Source: Lamellibrachia columna
Taxonomy: Eukaryota > Annelida > Polychaeta > Sabellida > Siboglinidae
Direction of reading: 5' to 3'
Length of the DNA stretch: 64,000 nt
Assembly: GCA_963662155.1 (NCBI GenBank)
Contig: OY759267.1
Span: 33,646,976 to 33,710,975 of the forward strand
Shown here: in pieces, positions 10,524-22,300 of the stretch
Layout: every line of letters begins with the position of its first letter
Position numbering within the stretch: position 1 is the first letter of the stretch
Translations under genes and position numbers: made by a program
Notes under the pieces: generated by a model
Databases searched by the model: none
The model's input: the letters and a program-made list of their open reading frames with translations, nothing else
Told to the model about the DNA's origin: nothing

Positions 10524-12540
10524 TCTACTAGAACGTTGGCCGTGTAATTGATATCAACAACCCTACAAAACCCTGTCTTAGGAATACAACACACTCCAAG
10601 TGGAAAAGGTTTATTATATTGGCAATAGTATCATCGAACAGTTGTGATAACTGGTATGTCTGTTTATTATCTATGCATCTAGCAATTCCCACCGCCGTTA
10701 CTTTGTTAACTGTTACGTTAGCCAACAATAAGCCAAAACGCATAGAAAGTGTCCCGTCTCCTTGCCAGCAACAGTCTAGCAAAATTTTCGTGCGACTAAT
10801 ACACAGTCATGAGTTGCATCAGAAGCAGAAAAACATAGTTGTCACTAATAAGTAATCTGTCCCAATACATTAACCAAAACTCCATATGAAATGATCAATC
10901 GTTTGTAGAATGAATAAAATATGTATCGGAATTAAAACCATATCAAATATGTGTACTCCGTAGTATAGATATTATTTATCTACAAAGCCAAATAATGTTT
11001 ATACACAAACCTTCCGCATTCTGGTAGGTCACAAAGTCCCTGTTTATAATGCTCCTTATGTTAGTAGCTGTCTCGAATCATCTCTTTCTTCACCAATTTC
11101 GTCCGACTGGCTGTCAACGCAATGCATTTCTACCTATCTAGATGAGATCAGCTTTTACAGAGAACACCACAGGAAGCACGCAGCGTGTGCTATTGATATA
11201 CAACGTATGTTGAAGCAGATAACATGCACTCCAACACGGATGTAGCTCACGAAATGCTATCTTGCACACTCCTCCATATTTCTCCAATTGATCATTCTTC
11301 GGTCATGGTAGGCCGTACACCGTATACCAATTTTTGGAAGAAGAATCACCAACTTCGCATGGATTGCTATATAAGACACGCTAAATGCAAGAACTCCCCG
11401 CATGCTGGCTGGTAAACAGGAATGAACCATTGTGGTCTGTTGTCTGTGCTGGCGGAAGTAATCAACGAACTACGACACGCATTGTCCATGCGCTCGGACG
11501 CCGTTGTACTGTTTGCATAACATAATCTATTGCAGCACCACGCCTTGACACCTGTCAACGCCCTGAATGACGTTGTAATCCTCACTTAGAAGCGCAATTT
11601 CTATGTCGCAATTATTCTGGTATCCTAATTGTATCGACACATGCGTGTTCTATTGAGGATACTTAATCGTTCTGTTTACAGCAATTTTCTCAACATGGTT
11701 ACACCAAAAAATAATAGTACGCATCAGTTAGTGTACGTTCAGTGTTCAAAGTGTTTTACACTTCACACCTAGCACACCTGTTCATTCCAACTCCATCTCG
11801 ACTTCTCTGGGAAGCACTCAGCCATGCTGCAGTTACTGCTCGAAGACCATTCGTACGTATAATCACCACTGCATATAGCCAGATACTCATTCATACAAAC
11901 GAATGAGCTGTGGCAACGTTCGGTGAAACAAATTGCCAAAGCTTCGAAACGGCAGCAAGACGGTTCAAGCTAGGGTTTTCACGACTGGGAGCCTGACGTT
12001 CTATCTGGAACGTTGTCACGCCCCATTCGATGGGAGAGAAGGAGAAGGGTCAGAGAAGAAGCGAGGAAGGGAGAGGAGGCAGCGCGGGAGGGAGATATGC
12101 CGTTTGTTTGTTAATGCAGACATGTACAAGTGTTTAGCAATATTTAATATGGCCATGGTTCGCACCACGGTGTAGCTTACTCATGCGCGCATCTTACTGC
12201 TAACACTAGTACGAAAAGTAAAATAATAAACCGCGCAAAAACAAATGTTGCAACATAGGCCTCTATAGCTCAATGCACATACCAGCTCATATCACGGCAT
12301 GTGGCTTTTATTAAACGTCGGCAGGGAAGCGTGTCTGCGTATCAGTGTTTGTTACACACGTGTATCCTGGTACAAAGTCAACACTTGTGTCGCACGCGGT
12401 GTCTTTGATGGGGAGCGTTGAATGCTATATCAAAGATGACTGATTGTTTATTATAATGTTTACATCATCTAACGTGTGTCATGGAACGAAACTAGCATTG
12501 GTATCGCATCAAAGAGACGTCGGAGTCGTGCATCAGTGCT
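10524..12540. other. Segment A interior without an assignable gene
   Basis: No recognisable protein. One open + strand stretch around 11,027-11,240 (HKVPVYNAPYVSSC... then SDWLSTQCISTYLDEI) has no similarity I can name, and the reading is stopped at about 11,245. A purine-rich patch of GAGAAGG/GAGGAAGG-type sequence lies at about 12,030-12,090. The stretch is matched almost base for base at 30,930-32,949. Confidence 0.5.
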
Positions 12541-12829
12541 TCACTTGACCTGGATGGAGGCAGAGTCTTGTAAGAGCAGTTGCTGTAGACGTGGGCGAAT
12601 GGATGAAGATTGGGTGACGTCGAGCAAGACAAATATGTATTTGGGCAGCGGTTTGATGCTGCCGAGCGCCGTCGTCATGAGTTCGCTGTCGTCGATGAAC
12701 TGTCGCATCAAACATACGACCACATTGTCGCCGTTGTCGAAGCCTCCTATTTTCGAGGCGCCGACGTCGTCGCGATCACCGACGTAGAGACGCAATCCCC
12801 ACTCGTCTTCGACGTGTTTCAATAGTTGA
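12541..12829 (-). CDS. TIR-domain-like exon, copy A
   Basis: On the minus strand an acceptor TTTGCAG at about 12,830 opens a frame reading QLLKHVEDEWGLRLYVGDRD, then NVVVCLMRQFIDDSEL, then LPKYIFVLLDV, ending at a TGA at 12,541-12,543. WGLRLYVGDRD resembles TIR box 2 (L.I..RD), VVVCLMRQFIDDSE the following strand/helix, and KYIFVLLD the later strand of Toll-like-receptor TIR domains. TIR domains act in innate-immune signalling or as NAD+-cleaving effectors. The usual box 1 would lie in an upstream exon, which I do not find. The DVGASKIGGFDNGD stretch is shorter than usual. There is no ATG, so it needs splicing or is a fragment. The high CpG content here contrasts with its AT-rich surroundings. 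Confidence 0.45.
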
Positions 12830-12910
12830 CTGCAAACTTAGCGCGAGATTATCGCGAAGCCGCCCTGGCAATAGACAAAGTTAGCGGCGTGTTGGATTTA
12901 CAGTGAGCTC

Positions 12911-13329
12911 ACAGTTGTTCTAATAATCAGTATTTGTGCTGAGTAGTAATGGCTTATGTTTTGGTAACCAGATTGATTTGTTTAATGTTTTTATTTATAC
13001 TTTCACTGTACATCCTTCTTGTCAAAGGATATTTGATTTTTTATGAGCATGCTGTAGTCAAGAAAAGTACGTCGTTTATATAAGTACAACCATATGGTAA
13101 AATGCATATTGCTCAAACAAAGATACATATGAGATATTGATTTTGTAAATATTTAGCAAATATTCTATTGAAATAATGTTTTTTCTCATAAGCAATTTAT
13201 ACACTGCTTATGAAAATGTTGACCATATTATTGGATTTATTAAACATAACTTTTTTTTACCAAACTAACGGTGCTTTTCCTCTTTTTTCACTGATGTTCA
13301 TGGGTTAGGTTCAGGTAAAATATTGTCCA
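12911..13329. repeat. Non-coding block repeated three times (copy 1)
   Basis: The block runs from TTGTTCTAATAA through TAATGTTTTTTCTCATAAGC to GGGTTAGGTTCAGGTAAAATATTG. It is repeated at 14,718-15,130 and 33,322-33,734, each time directly before the 3' part of the same minus-strand RT fragment. It probably represents the 3' flank or 3' UTR of that non-LTR element. No coding potential is seen. Confidence 0.7.
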
Positions 13330-14327
13330 GTCATTCTTTCTTCTTTTCTTTCCAAACTTTTTTTATCGGCTGCCCCCTCTCCATCTTTCATCTTCCCCCG
13401 ATCTTCTCATATCCCACCTCACGCAGTCCTTCGATCTTAGCTGTTCGTTCCCCTTTTCTTGCATCCTTGATGTTTTTTCAACTTTCTCTTCCACTCTCTT
13501 TACTAGTATGTCTGCATCCATGCTTACCATGTGGCCTGCCCATTTCAACTTGCTTCTCACCAATCTTCCGGTTGAACTGTTTTGTTGCATCACATATTTC
13601 GTCAGGTCGTTCATCTTTCTTTCGTCAACCCTCTTTGTTCGTGTTATTCGACAAAACCAGAACCAACTTTCAGCTGCTGTTGTTGTTCTGTCAACGCCAC
13701 TGTCTCCAGATACATATTAAGGCATGCTTGTGTAACACAAGCTCTATGGACTTTCCTTTTCAGCTTTTTCAAAATGTTTCTGTCCAACATGACTCCCTCA
13801 ACCTTTCCCCAAGCATTCGCTTCCTGTTGTATCCGGCATCGCATTTCTACCTCTGAATGCTCATCCTCATTAACCATTCCTCCAAATTACACAAAGCCAT
13901 CCACTTGGTTGAACTCCTTATCATCCAAACTAATGTTCAAGTCCTCTCTCTGATGTCAAACCCACATCTCTCCTGTCTTCTCCCGGCTCATTATCGGTCC
14001 GTGCTTCTTGAACATCCCCTTCCATTGCTCCAACACTTCCTGTAGTTCTTGTTTTTTGTCTGCTATCATGGCCAGATCGTTTGCATACATCCCCTTCCTA
14101 AGAACATCCTTCATGCTGATATTCCTGCTGATTAGTGCCACCACCATGATAAAGAGTAAAGGGTCATTTCCTTGCCTCTAATCGATGTTAACTTTAAACT
14201 CTTCCGACAACCCACATCCAACTACAACTCTTCTTTTTGTTCTCAGGAACATGACAGTTCTGGGTGTTGCTCGCCATGACACAGAACTGACTGAATACAA
14301 CCAATTCATTACAAAGTCAGACTCCCA
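13330..14327 (-). pseudogene. Non-LTR retrotransposon RT fragment 2 (longest)
   Basis: The minus strand reads GLSEEFKVNID, MYANDLAMIADKKQELQEV, KHGPIMSREKT, DLNISLDDKEFNQVDGFV, VEGVMLDRNILKKLKRKV, RACVTQACLNMYLETVALTE and RMNDLTKYVMQ/GRLVRSKLKWAGHMVSMDAD. This is the palm, thumb and C-terminal region of a common non-LTR pol. YANDL replaces YADDL (codons 14,076-14,087). Several frame changes and stops are present. Relative to this copy, the array has replaced about 240 bp between the WAGHMV region and the LKRKV region. Confidence 0.8.
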
Positions 14328-14458
14328 GATAAGTACAAAAGGTGTTGGAATGAACAGGTCAGCCAGGGAGTGAACTGTTAAGCACGTTGAACAATCCCAA
14401 GGAGTGGATACAGTGCTGTGTAAACATAACCATGCCTTTACTTTAGATGTTTTTGCAG

Positions 14459-14564
14459 GTGCTGCGGCAGCCAGGAACAAGTTTGGTGGACCAAGAGTAA
14501 ACAATATCAAGGGTCACTTCAATCGGATCGCGCTTGCCTATCCCCACTTTGTGTGTTGGTACAG
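14459..14564 (+). CDS. Exon-like block of unknown gene
   Basis: A pyrimidine-rich acceptor (TTTTTGCAG) and a GT donor (ACAG/GTTGGT) flank a 106-nt open stretch reading NKFGGPRVNNIKGHFNRI followed by ALAYPHFVCWYR. It lies in sequence (14,328-14,717) that has no duplicate elsewhere in the window. The remaining part of that unique stretch shows nothing else. I do not recognise the peptide. Confidence 0.3.
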
Positions 14565-14717
14565 GTTGGTGTCATAAGTAGACATAACCGCCTTAGAAAC
14601 AGGCCATTCATGGTGCTCTTGCAAATTCATTGGATTATGAGTGAAACAGACATTGCAAAAACTGTAACAATGAATTGTGGGGGAGGGGAGAATGTCACAT
14701 TAGATTGAGAAACTAAC

Positions 14718-15374
14718 TTTTAGATTTGTTCTAATAAATCAGTATTTGCGCTGAGTAGTAATGGCTTATGATTTGGTAACCAGATTGATTTGTTTAATGT
14801 TTTTATTTATACTTTCACTGTACATCCTTCTTGACAAAGGATATTTGATTTTTATGAGCATGCTGTAGTCAAGAAGATTACGTCGTTTATATGAGTACAA
14901 CCATATGGTAAAATGCATATTGCTCAAACAGAGATACATATGAGAGATTGATTTTGTAAATATTTAGCAAATATTCTATTGAAATAATGTTTTTTCTCAT
15001 AAGCAATTTATACACTGCTTATGAAAATGTTGACCATATTATTGCATTTATTAAACCTAACTTTTTTTTACCAAACTATCGGTGCTTTTCCTCTTTTTTC
15101 ACTTATGTTTATGGGTTAGGTTCAGGTAAAATATTGTCGAGTCACTCTTTCTGTTTTATCTTTCCATACTTTTCTATCGGCTGCCCCCTCTCCATCTTTC
15201 ATCTTGCCCCTCTCCATCTTTCATCTTGCCCCTCTCAATCATTCATCTTCCCCCGATCTTCTCATATCCCACCTCACGCAGTCCTTCGATCTTAGCTGTT
15301 CGTTCCCCTTTTCTTGCATCCTTTATGTTTTTTCACCTTTCTCTTCCACTATCTTTACTAGTATGTCTGCATCC
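14718..15374. repeat. Third partial copy of the segment, abutting the array
   Basis: Copies the non-coding block plus the 3' end of the minus-strand RT fragment (about 15,130-15,374), with an extra CATCTTTCATCTTGCCCCTCT-type tandem at 15,190-15,250. It stops abruptly at GTCTGCATCCA, where the first array unit begins with GTATATTAGG. Confidence 0.8.
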
Positions 15375-18300
15375 AGTATATTAGGGGGGGGGGTGGGGAT
15401 ATCTTCAATCTAGTGCAGCCTCCCTCTGATAAGTTACATCAAAGCAGAACAAGTCATATTATAATATAATTACTTAGCAGTCAACTTTTGTTGATTTCAG
15501 TTAATTAGACACAGTCACCTTTACTCAAGTCCATGTGAAGAGCACACATATATTGGGAGTTGAGAAAATCCTGGACAGGCCCAGCTGTTATCTGATATGG
15601 CCTAGTGAGCTGACGTAACTGTTTCACATGGAAGGTGAGTTGTTTTTGAGGACTCCACTAAGTAGGTTATGTAATGTTATGCAATTCGACAAGTTGAAGT
15701 GTCTGTCTTTTCAGTAATCAACAGTCAAAGGTGATATTTGGGTCTGTTTACATAGGTGTATTGTGGCACCAGGTAAAAAATTATTATAACTTTCAGTATG
15801 GAATAACAACTGGCTATATAGAATTTGATTACAGAACACATGCTGGACTATTCCAAAAATTATGTTACAAGTTCATTCGAGTGAGCTGAAAAAGTCAGTG
15901 TATTCGAGTATCGTACTAGAATACAGACTGTCTCAAGCTGAAGTAGCTCATATATGTGTGTTCTGCCCACCACAGGTGGTGGTTCCTTGTGTATGTAAGC
16001 AACTCCAACAACTAGGTAGGACATATATTTTTTGCATGAATGCATGATTTTCATTTACCTTTATCAACAGGCTAAATTATATTTTTTTCTGCACAATTAC
16101 CATTTTTATTTGGGGTAAGACCACAGTTGACCTTCCTGTTTACTGTTTCACACGAATGTAGGGCACGCGAAATTGTGAAATGTGAACTTAATAAATTCAT
16201 ATTATGTGACATGAGTGCCTTTGAGCATGAATATTCACAGGTTTGTTTATATATAGTGCATTTTTGGAGAGTTTAACTGGCGGAGGGATTTATGGGAATT
16301 GTTCTGCTATGGGCCACGTGGGCGCATGAATACACGTCGGAAACTGCCAGCAATCCTGAAGGAGTGGTTTGCACCACTCTGTCAAAGTCATCCTGGCTTA
16401 GCCGTGGCAACCAAACCCCACTGCTAACCCCACTAGGTTCATGTTGGATTGCTGCATCTGATGGTTTGTGGTAACAGTGGCCGGTCTTGAAGCCACCAAT
16501 TATCATCTTAATTCCACCAGCAGGTGGACATTTCTCCTCCCTCTTTCTACTACTACTACTACTATCATGTGTTGTCTCCTCCATTTTGAAATCCCAGGTA
16601 AATCGAAGTAAAATTACTAATGAAAGTGACAAAACCGTTATCTGAAGGCAAAGCCGTCTAATCCACCTGAGAAACCAGATGACAGTGACAGGAGACAAGT
16701 ATATTAGGGGGGTGGGGACATCTTCAAACTAGTGCAGCCTCCCTCTGATAAGTTACATCAAAGCAGAACAAGTCACATTATAATATAATTACTTAGCAGT
16801 CAACTTTTGTTTATTTCAGTTAATTAGACACAGTCACCTTTACTCAAGTCCATGTGAAGAGCACACATCTATTGGGAGTTGAGAAAATCCTAGACAGGCC
16901 CAGCTGTTATCTGATATGGCCTAGTGAGCTGACGTAACTGTTTCACATGGAAGGTGAGTTGTTTTTGAGGACTCCACTAAGTAGGTTATGTAATGTTATG
17001 CAATTCGACAAGTTGAGGTGTCTGTCTTTTCAGTAATCCACACTCAAAAGTGATATTTGGGTCTGTTTACATAGGTGTATTGTGGCTCCAGGTAAAAAAT
17101 TATTATAACTTTCAGTATGGAATAACAACTGGCTATATAGAATTTGATTACAGAACACATGCTGGACTATTCCAAAAATTATGTTACAAGTTTATTCGAG
17201 TGAGCTAAAAAAGTGAGTGTATTCGAGTATCGTACTAGAATACAGACTGTCTCAAGCTGAAGTAGCTCATATATGTGTGTTCTGCCCACCACAGGTGATG
17301 GTTCCTTGTGTATGTAAGCAACTCCAACAACTAGGTAGGACATAGATTTTTTGCATGAATGCATGATTTTCATTTACCTTTATCAACAGTCTAAATTAAA
17401 AAAAATTCTGCACAGTTACCATTTTTATTTGGGGTAAGACCACAGTTGACCTTCCTGTTTACTGTTTCACACGAATGTAGGGCACGCGAAATTGTGAAAT
17501 GTGAACTTAATAAATTCATATTATGTGACATGAGTGCCTTTGAGCATGAATATTTACAGGTTTGTTTATATATAGTGCATTTTTTGGAGAGTTTAACTGG
17601 CGGAGGGATTTATGGGAATTGTTCTGCTATGGGCCACGTGGGCGCATGAATACACGTCGGAAACTGCCAGCAATCCTGAAGGAGTGGTTTGCACAACTCT
17701 GTCAAAGTCATCCTGGCTTAGCCGTGGCAACCAAACCCCACTGCTAACCCCACTGGGTTCATGTTGGATTGCTGCATCTGATGGTTTGTGGTAACAGTGG
17801 CCGGTCTTGAAGCCACCAATTTTCATCTTAATTCCACCAGCAGGTGGACATTTCTCCTCCCTCTTTCTACTACTACTACTACTATCATGTGTTGTCTCCT
17901 CCATTTTGAAATCCCAGGTAAATCGAAGTAAAATTACTAATGAAAGTGACAAAACCGTTATCTGAAGGCAAAGCCGTGTAATCCACCTGAGAAACCAGAT
18001 GACAGTGACAGGAGACCAGTATATTAGGGGGGTGGGGACATCTTCAAACTAGTGCAGCCTCCCTCTGATAAGTTACATCAAAGCAGAACAAGTCACATTA
18101 TAATATAATTACTTAGCAGTCAACTTTTGTTTATTTCAGTTAATTAGACACAGTCACCTTTACTCAAGTCCATGTGAAGAGCACACATCTATTGGGAGTT
18201 GAGAAAATCCTAGACAGGCCCAGCTGTTATCTGATATGGCCTAGTGAGCTGACGTAACTGTTTTACATGGAAGGTGAGTTGTTTTTGAGGACTACACTAA

Positions 18301-18912
18301 GTAGGTTATGTAATGTTATGCAATTCGACAAGTTGAGGTGTCTGTCTTTTCAGTAATCCACACTCAAAAGTGATATTTGGGTCTGTTTACATAGGTGTAT
18401 TGTGGCTCCAGGTAAAAAATTATTATAACTTTCAGTATGGAATAACAACTGGCTATATAGAATTTGATTACAGAACACATGCTGGACTATTCCAAAAATT
18501 ATGTTACAAGTTTATTCGAGTGAGCTAAAAAAGTGAGTGTATTCGAGTATCGTACTAGAATACAGACTGTCTCAAGCTGAAGTAGCTCATATATGTGTGT
18601 TCTGCCCACAACAGGTGGCTGTTCCTTGTGTATGTAAGCAACACCAACAACTAAGTAGGACATAGATTTTTTGCATGAATGCATGATTTTCATTTACCTT
18701 TATCAACAGTCTAAATTAAAAAAAATTCTGCACAGTTACCATTTTTATTTGGGGTAAGACCACAGTTGACCTTCCTGTTTACTGTTTCACACGAATGTAG
18801 GGCACGCGAAATTGTGAAATGTGAACTTAATAAATTCATATTATGTGACATGAGTGCCTTTGAGCATGAATATTTACAGGTTTGTTTATATATAGTGCAT
18901 TTTTTGGAGAGT

Positions 18913-19224
18913 TTAACTGGCGGAGGGATTTATGGGAATTGTTCTGCTATGGGCCACGTGGGCGCATGAATACACGTCGGAAACTGCCAGCAATCCTGAA
19001 GGAGTGGTTTGCACCACTCTGTCAAAGTCATCCTGGCTTAGCCGTGGCAACCAAACCCCACTGCTAACCCCACTGGGTTCATGTTGGATTGCTGCATCTG
19101 ATGGTTTGTGGTAACAGTGGCCGGTCTTGAAGCCACCAATTTTCATCTTAATTCCACCAGCAGGTGGACATTTCTCCTCACTCTTTCTACTACTACTACT
19201 ACTATCATGTGTTGTCTCCTCCAT
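18913..19224 (-). pseudogene. Mutator N-terminal fusion ORF (representative array unit)
   Basis: The ORF from ATG 19,224 encodes the transposase N-terminus (EEKCPPAGGIKMKIGGFKTG, GVWLPRLSQDDFDRVVQ), then after the junction a foreign tail VYSCAHVAHSRTIPINPSAS and a stop. Equivalent ORFs end at 16273, 17593, 20232, 21555, 22873, 24197, 25527 and 26845. All lack the catalytic region. An upstream in-frame ATG 48 bases earlier adds MSLSLVILLGFTWDF, probably the former 5' UTR. I treat these as truncated transposase remnants; expression is not shown. Confidence 0.7.
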
Positions 19225-19337
19225 TTTGAAATCCCAGGTAAATCCAAGTAAAATTACTAATGAAAGTGACAAAACCGTTATCTGAATGCAAAGACGTCTA
19301 ATCCACCTCGGAAACCAGATGACAGTGACAGGAGACC

Positions 19338-22300
19338 AGTATATTAGGGGGGTGGGGATATCTTCAAACTAGTGCAGCCTCCCTCTGATAAGTTACATCA
19401 AAGCAGAACAAGTCACATTATAATATAATTACTTAGCAGTCAACTTTTGTTTATTTCAGTTAATTAGACACAGTCACCTTTACTCAAGTCCATGTGAAGA
19501 GCACACATCTATTGGGAGTTGAGAAAATCCTGGACAGGCCCAGCTGTTATTTATATGGCCTAGTGAGCTGACGTAACTGTTTCACATGGAAGGTGAGTTG
19601 TTTTTGAGGACTCCACTAAGTAGGTTATGTAATGTTATGCAATTCGACAAGTTGAGGTGTCTGGCTTTTCAGTAATCCACACTCAAAGGTGATATTTGGG
19701 TCTGTTTACATAGGTGTATTGTGGCACCAGGTAAAAAATTATTATAACTTTCAGTATGGAATAACAACTGGCTATATAGAATTTGATTACAGAACACATG
19801 CTGGACTATTCCAAAAATTATGTTACAAGTTCATTCGAGTGAGCTGAAAAAGTGAGTGTAGTCGAGTATCGTACTAGAATACAGACTGTCTCAAGCTGAA
19901 GTAGCTCATATATGTGTGTTCTGCCCACCACAGGTGGTGGTTCCTTGTGAATGTAAGCAACTCCAACAACTAGGTAGGACATAGATTTTTTTGCATAAAT
20001 GCATGATTTTCATTTACCTTTATCAACAGTCTAAATTAAAAAAAATTCTGCACAGTTACCATTTTTATTTGGGGTAAGACCACAGTTGACCTTCCTGTTT
20101 ACTGTTTCACACGAATGTAGGGCACGCGAAATTGTGAAATGTGAACTTAATAAATTCATATTATGTGACATGAGTGCCTTTGAGCATGAATATTTACAGG
20201 TTTGTTTATATATAGTGCATTTTTTGAAAGTTTAACTGGCGGAGGGATTTATGGGAATTGTTCTGCTTTGGGCCACGTGGGCGCATGAATACACGTCGGA
20301 AACTGCCAGCAATCCTGAAGGAGTGGTTTGCACCACTCTGTCAAAGTCATCCTGGCTTAGCCGTGGCAACCAAACCCCACTGCTAACCCCACTGGGTTCA
20401 TGTTGGATTGCTGCATCTGATGGTTTGTGGTAACATTGGCCGGTCTTGAAGCCACCAATTTTCATCTTAATTCCACCAGCAGGTGGACATTTCTCCTCAC
20501 TCTTTCTACTACTACTACTACTACTACTACTATCATGTGTTGTCTCCTCCATTTTGAAATCCCAGGTAAATCCAAGTAAAATTACTAATGAAAGTGACAA
20601 AACCGTTATCTGAATGCAAAGACGTCTAATCCACCTCGGAAACCAGATGACTGTGACAGGAGACCAGTATATTAGGGGGGTGGGGACATCTTCAAACTAG
20701 TGCAGCCTCCCTCTGATAAGTTACATAAAAGCAGAACAAGTCACATTATAATTACTTAGTAGTCAACTTTTGTTTATTTCATTTAATTAGACACAGTCAC
20801 CTTTACTCAAGTCCATGTGAAGAGCACACATCTATTGGGAGTTGAGAAAATCCTGGACAGGCCCAGCTGTTATCTGATATGGCCTAGTGAGCTGACGTAA
20901 CTGTTTCACATGGAAGGTGAGTTGTTTTTGAGGACTCCACTAAGTAGGTTATGTAATGTTATGCAATTCGACAAGTTGAGGTGTCTGGTTTTCAGTAATC
21001 CACACTCAAAGGTGATATTTGGGTCTGTTTACATAGGTGTATTTTGGCACCAGGTAAAAAATTATTATAACTTTCAGTATGGAATAACAACTGGCTATAT
21101 AGAATTTGATTACAGAACACATGCTGGACTATTCCAAAAATTATGTTACAAGTTCATTCGAGTGAGCTGAAAAAGTGAGTGTATTCGAGTATCGTACTAG
21201 AATACAGACTGTCTCAAGCTGAAGTAGCTCATATATGTGTGTTCTGCCCACCACAGGTGGTGGTTCCTTGTGTATGTAAGCAACTCCAACAACTAGGTAG
21301 GACATAGATTTTTTGCATGAATGCATGATTTTCATTTACCTTTATCAACAGTCTAAATTAAAAACAATTCTGCACAGTTACCATTTTTATTTGGGGTAAG
21401 ACCACAGTTGACCTTCCTGTTTACTGTTTCACACGAATGTAGGGCACGCGAAATTGTGAAATGTGAACTTAATAAATTCATATTATGTGACATGAGTGCC
21501 TTTGAGCATGAATATTCACAGGTTTGTTTATATATAGTGCATTTTTTGGAGAGTTTAACTGGCGGAGGGATTTATGGGAATTGCTCTGCTATGGGCCACG
21601 TGGGCGCATGAATACACGTCGGAAACTGCCAGCAATCCTGAAGGAGTGGTTTGCACCACTCTGTCAAAGTCATCCTGGCTTAGCCGTGGCAACCAAACCC
21701 CACTGCTAACCCCACTGGGTTCATGTTGGATTGCTGCATCTGATGGTTTGTGGTAACATTGGCCGGTCTTGAAGCCACCAATTTTCATCTTAATTCCACC
21801 AGCAGGTGGACATTTCTCCTCACTCTTTCTACTACTACTGCTACTACTATCATGTGTTGTCTCCTCCATTTTGAAATCCCAGGTAAATCCAAGTAAAATT
21901 ACTAATGAAAGTGACAAAACCGTTATCTGAATGTAAAGACGTCTAATCCACCTCGGAAACCAGATGACAGTGACAGGAGACCAGTATATTAGGGGGGTGG
22001 GGACATCTTCAAACTAGTGCAGCCTCCCTCTGATAAGTTACATAAAAGCAGAACAAGTCACATTATAATTACTTAGTAGTCAACTTTTGTTTATTTCATT
22101 TAATTAGACACAGTCACCTTTACTCAAGTCCATGTGAAGAGCACACATCTATTGGGAGTTGAGAAAATCCTGGACAGGCCCAGCTGTTATCTGATATGGC
22201 CTAGTGAGCTGACGTAACTGTTTCACATGGAAGGTGAGTTGTTTTTGAGGACTCCACTAAGTAGGTTATGTAATGTTATGCAATTCGACAAGTTGAGGTG

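Larger units (their letters stand above)
6870..14327. repeat. Segmental duplication, copy A
   Basis: This segment recurs at 27,255-34,754 (copy B), with an offset of 20,406-20,409 from about 9.3 kb to 13.4 kb and about 20,673 near 7.2 kb; the difference is mainly a minisatellite present only in A. Hundreds of consecutive bases match by eye. Its left edge is a piece of array unit (CATATTAGG plus an 11-G run, then a jump inside the unit), joined to a reverse-transcriptase fragment at 6,998. Its right edge is the 5' limit of a second RT fragment near 14,327. Where the copies differ, A is usually the more decayed in exon-like regions. Confidence 0.92.

Noticed and set aside
10528..10782. 84-codon minus-strand ORF (and its copy at 30,934-31,188)
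   Set aside because: No motif, runs antisense across the promoter-like cluster edge, and its conservation is explained by the segmental duplication.
17446..17794. Recurrent plus-strand ORFs of 60-67 codons in every array unit
   Set aside because: They overlap the junction and the antisense of the transposase exon, have no recognisable domain, and are copied simply because the unit is copied.
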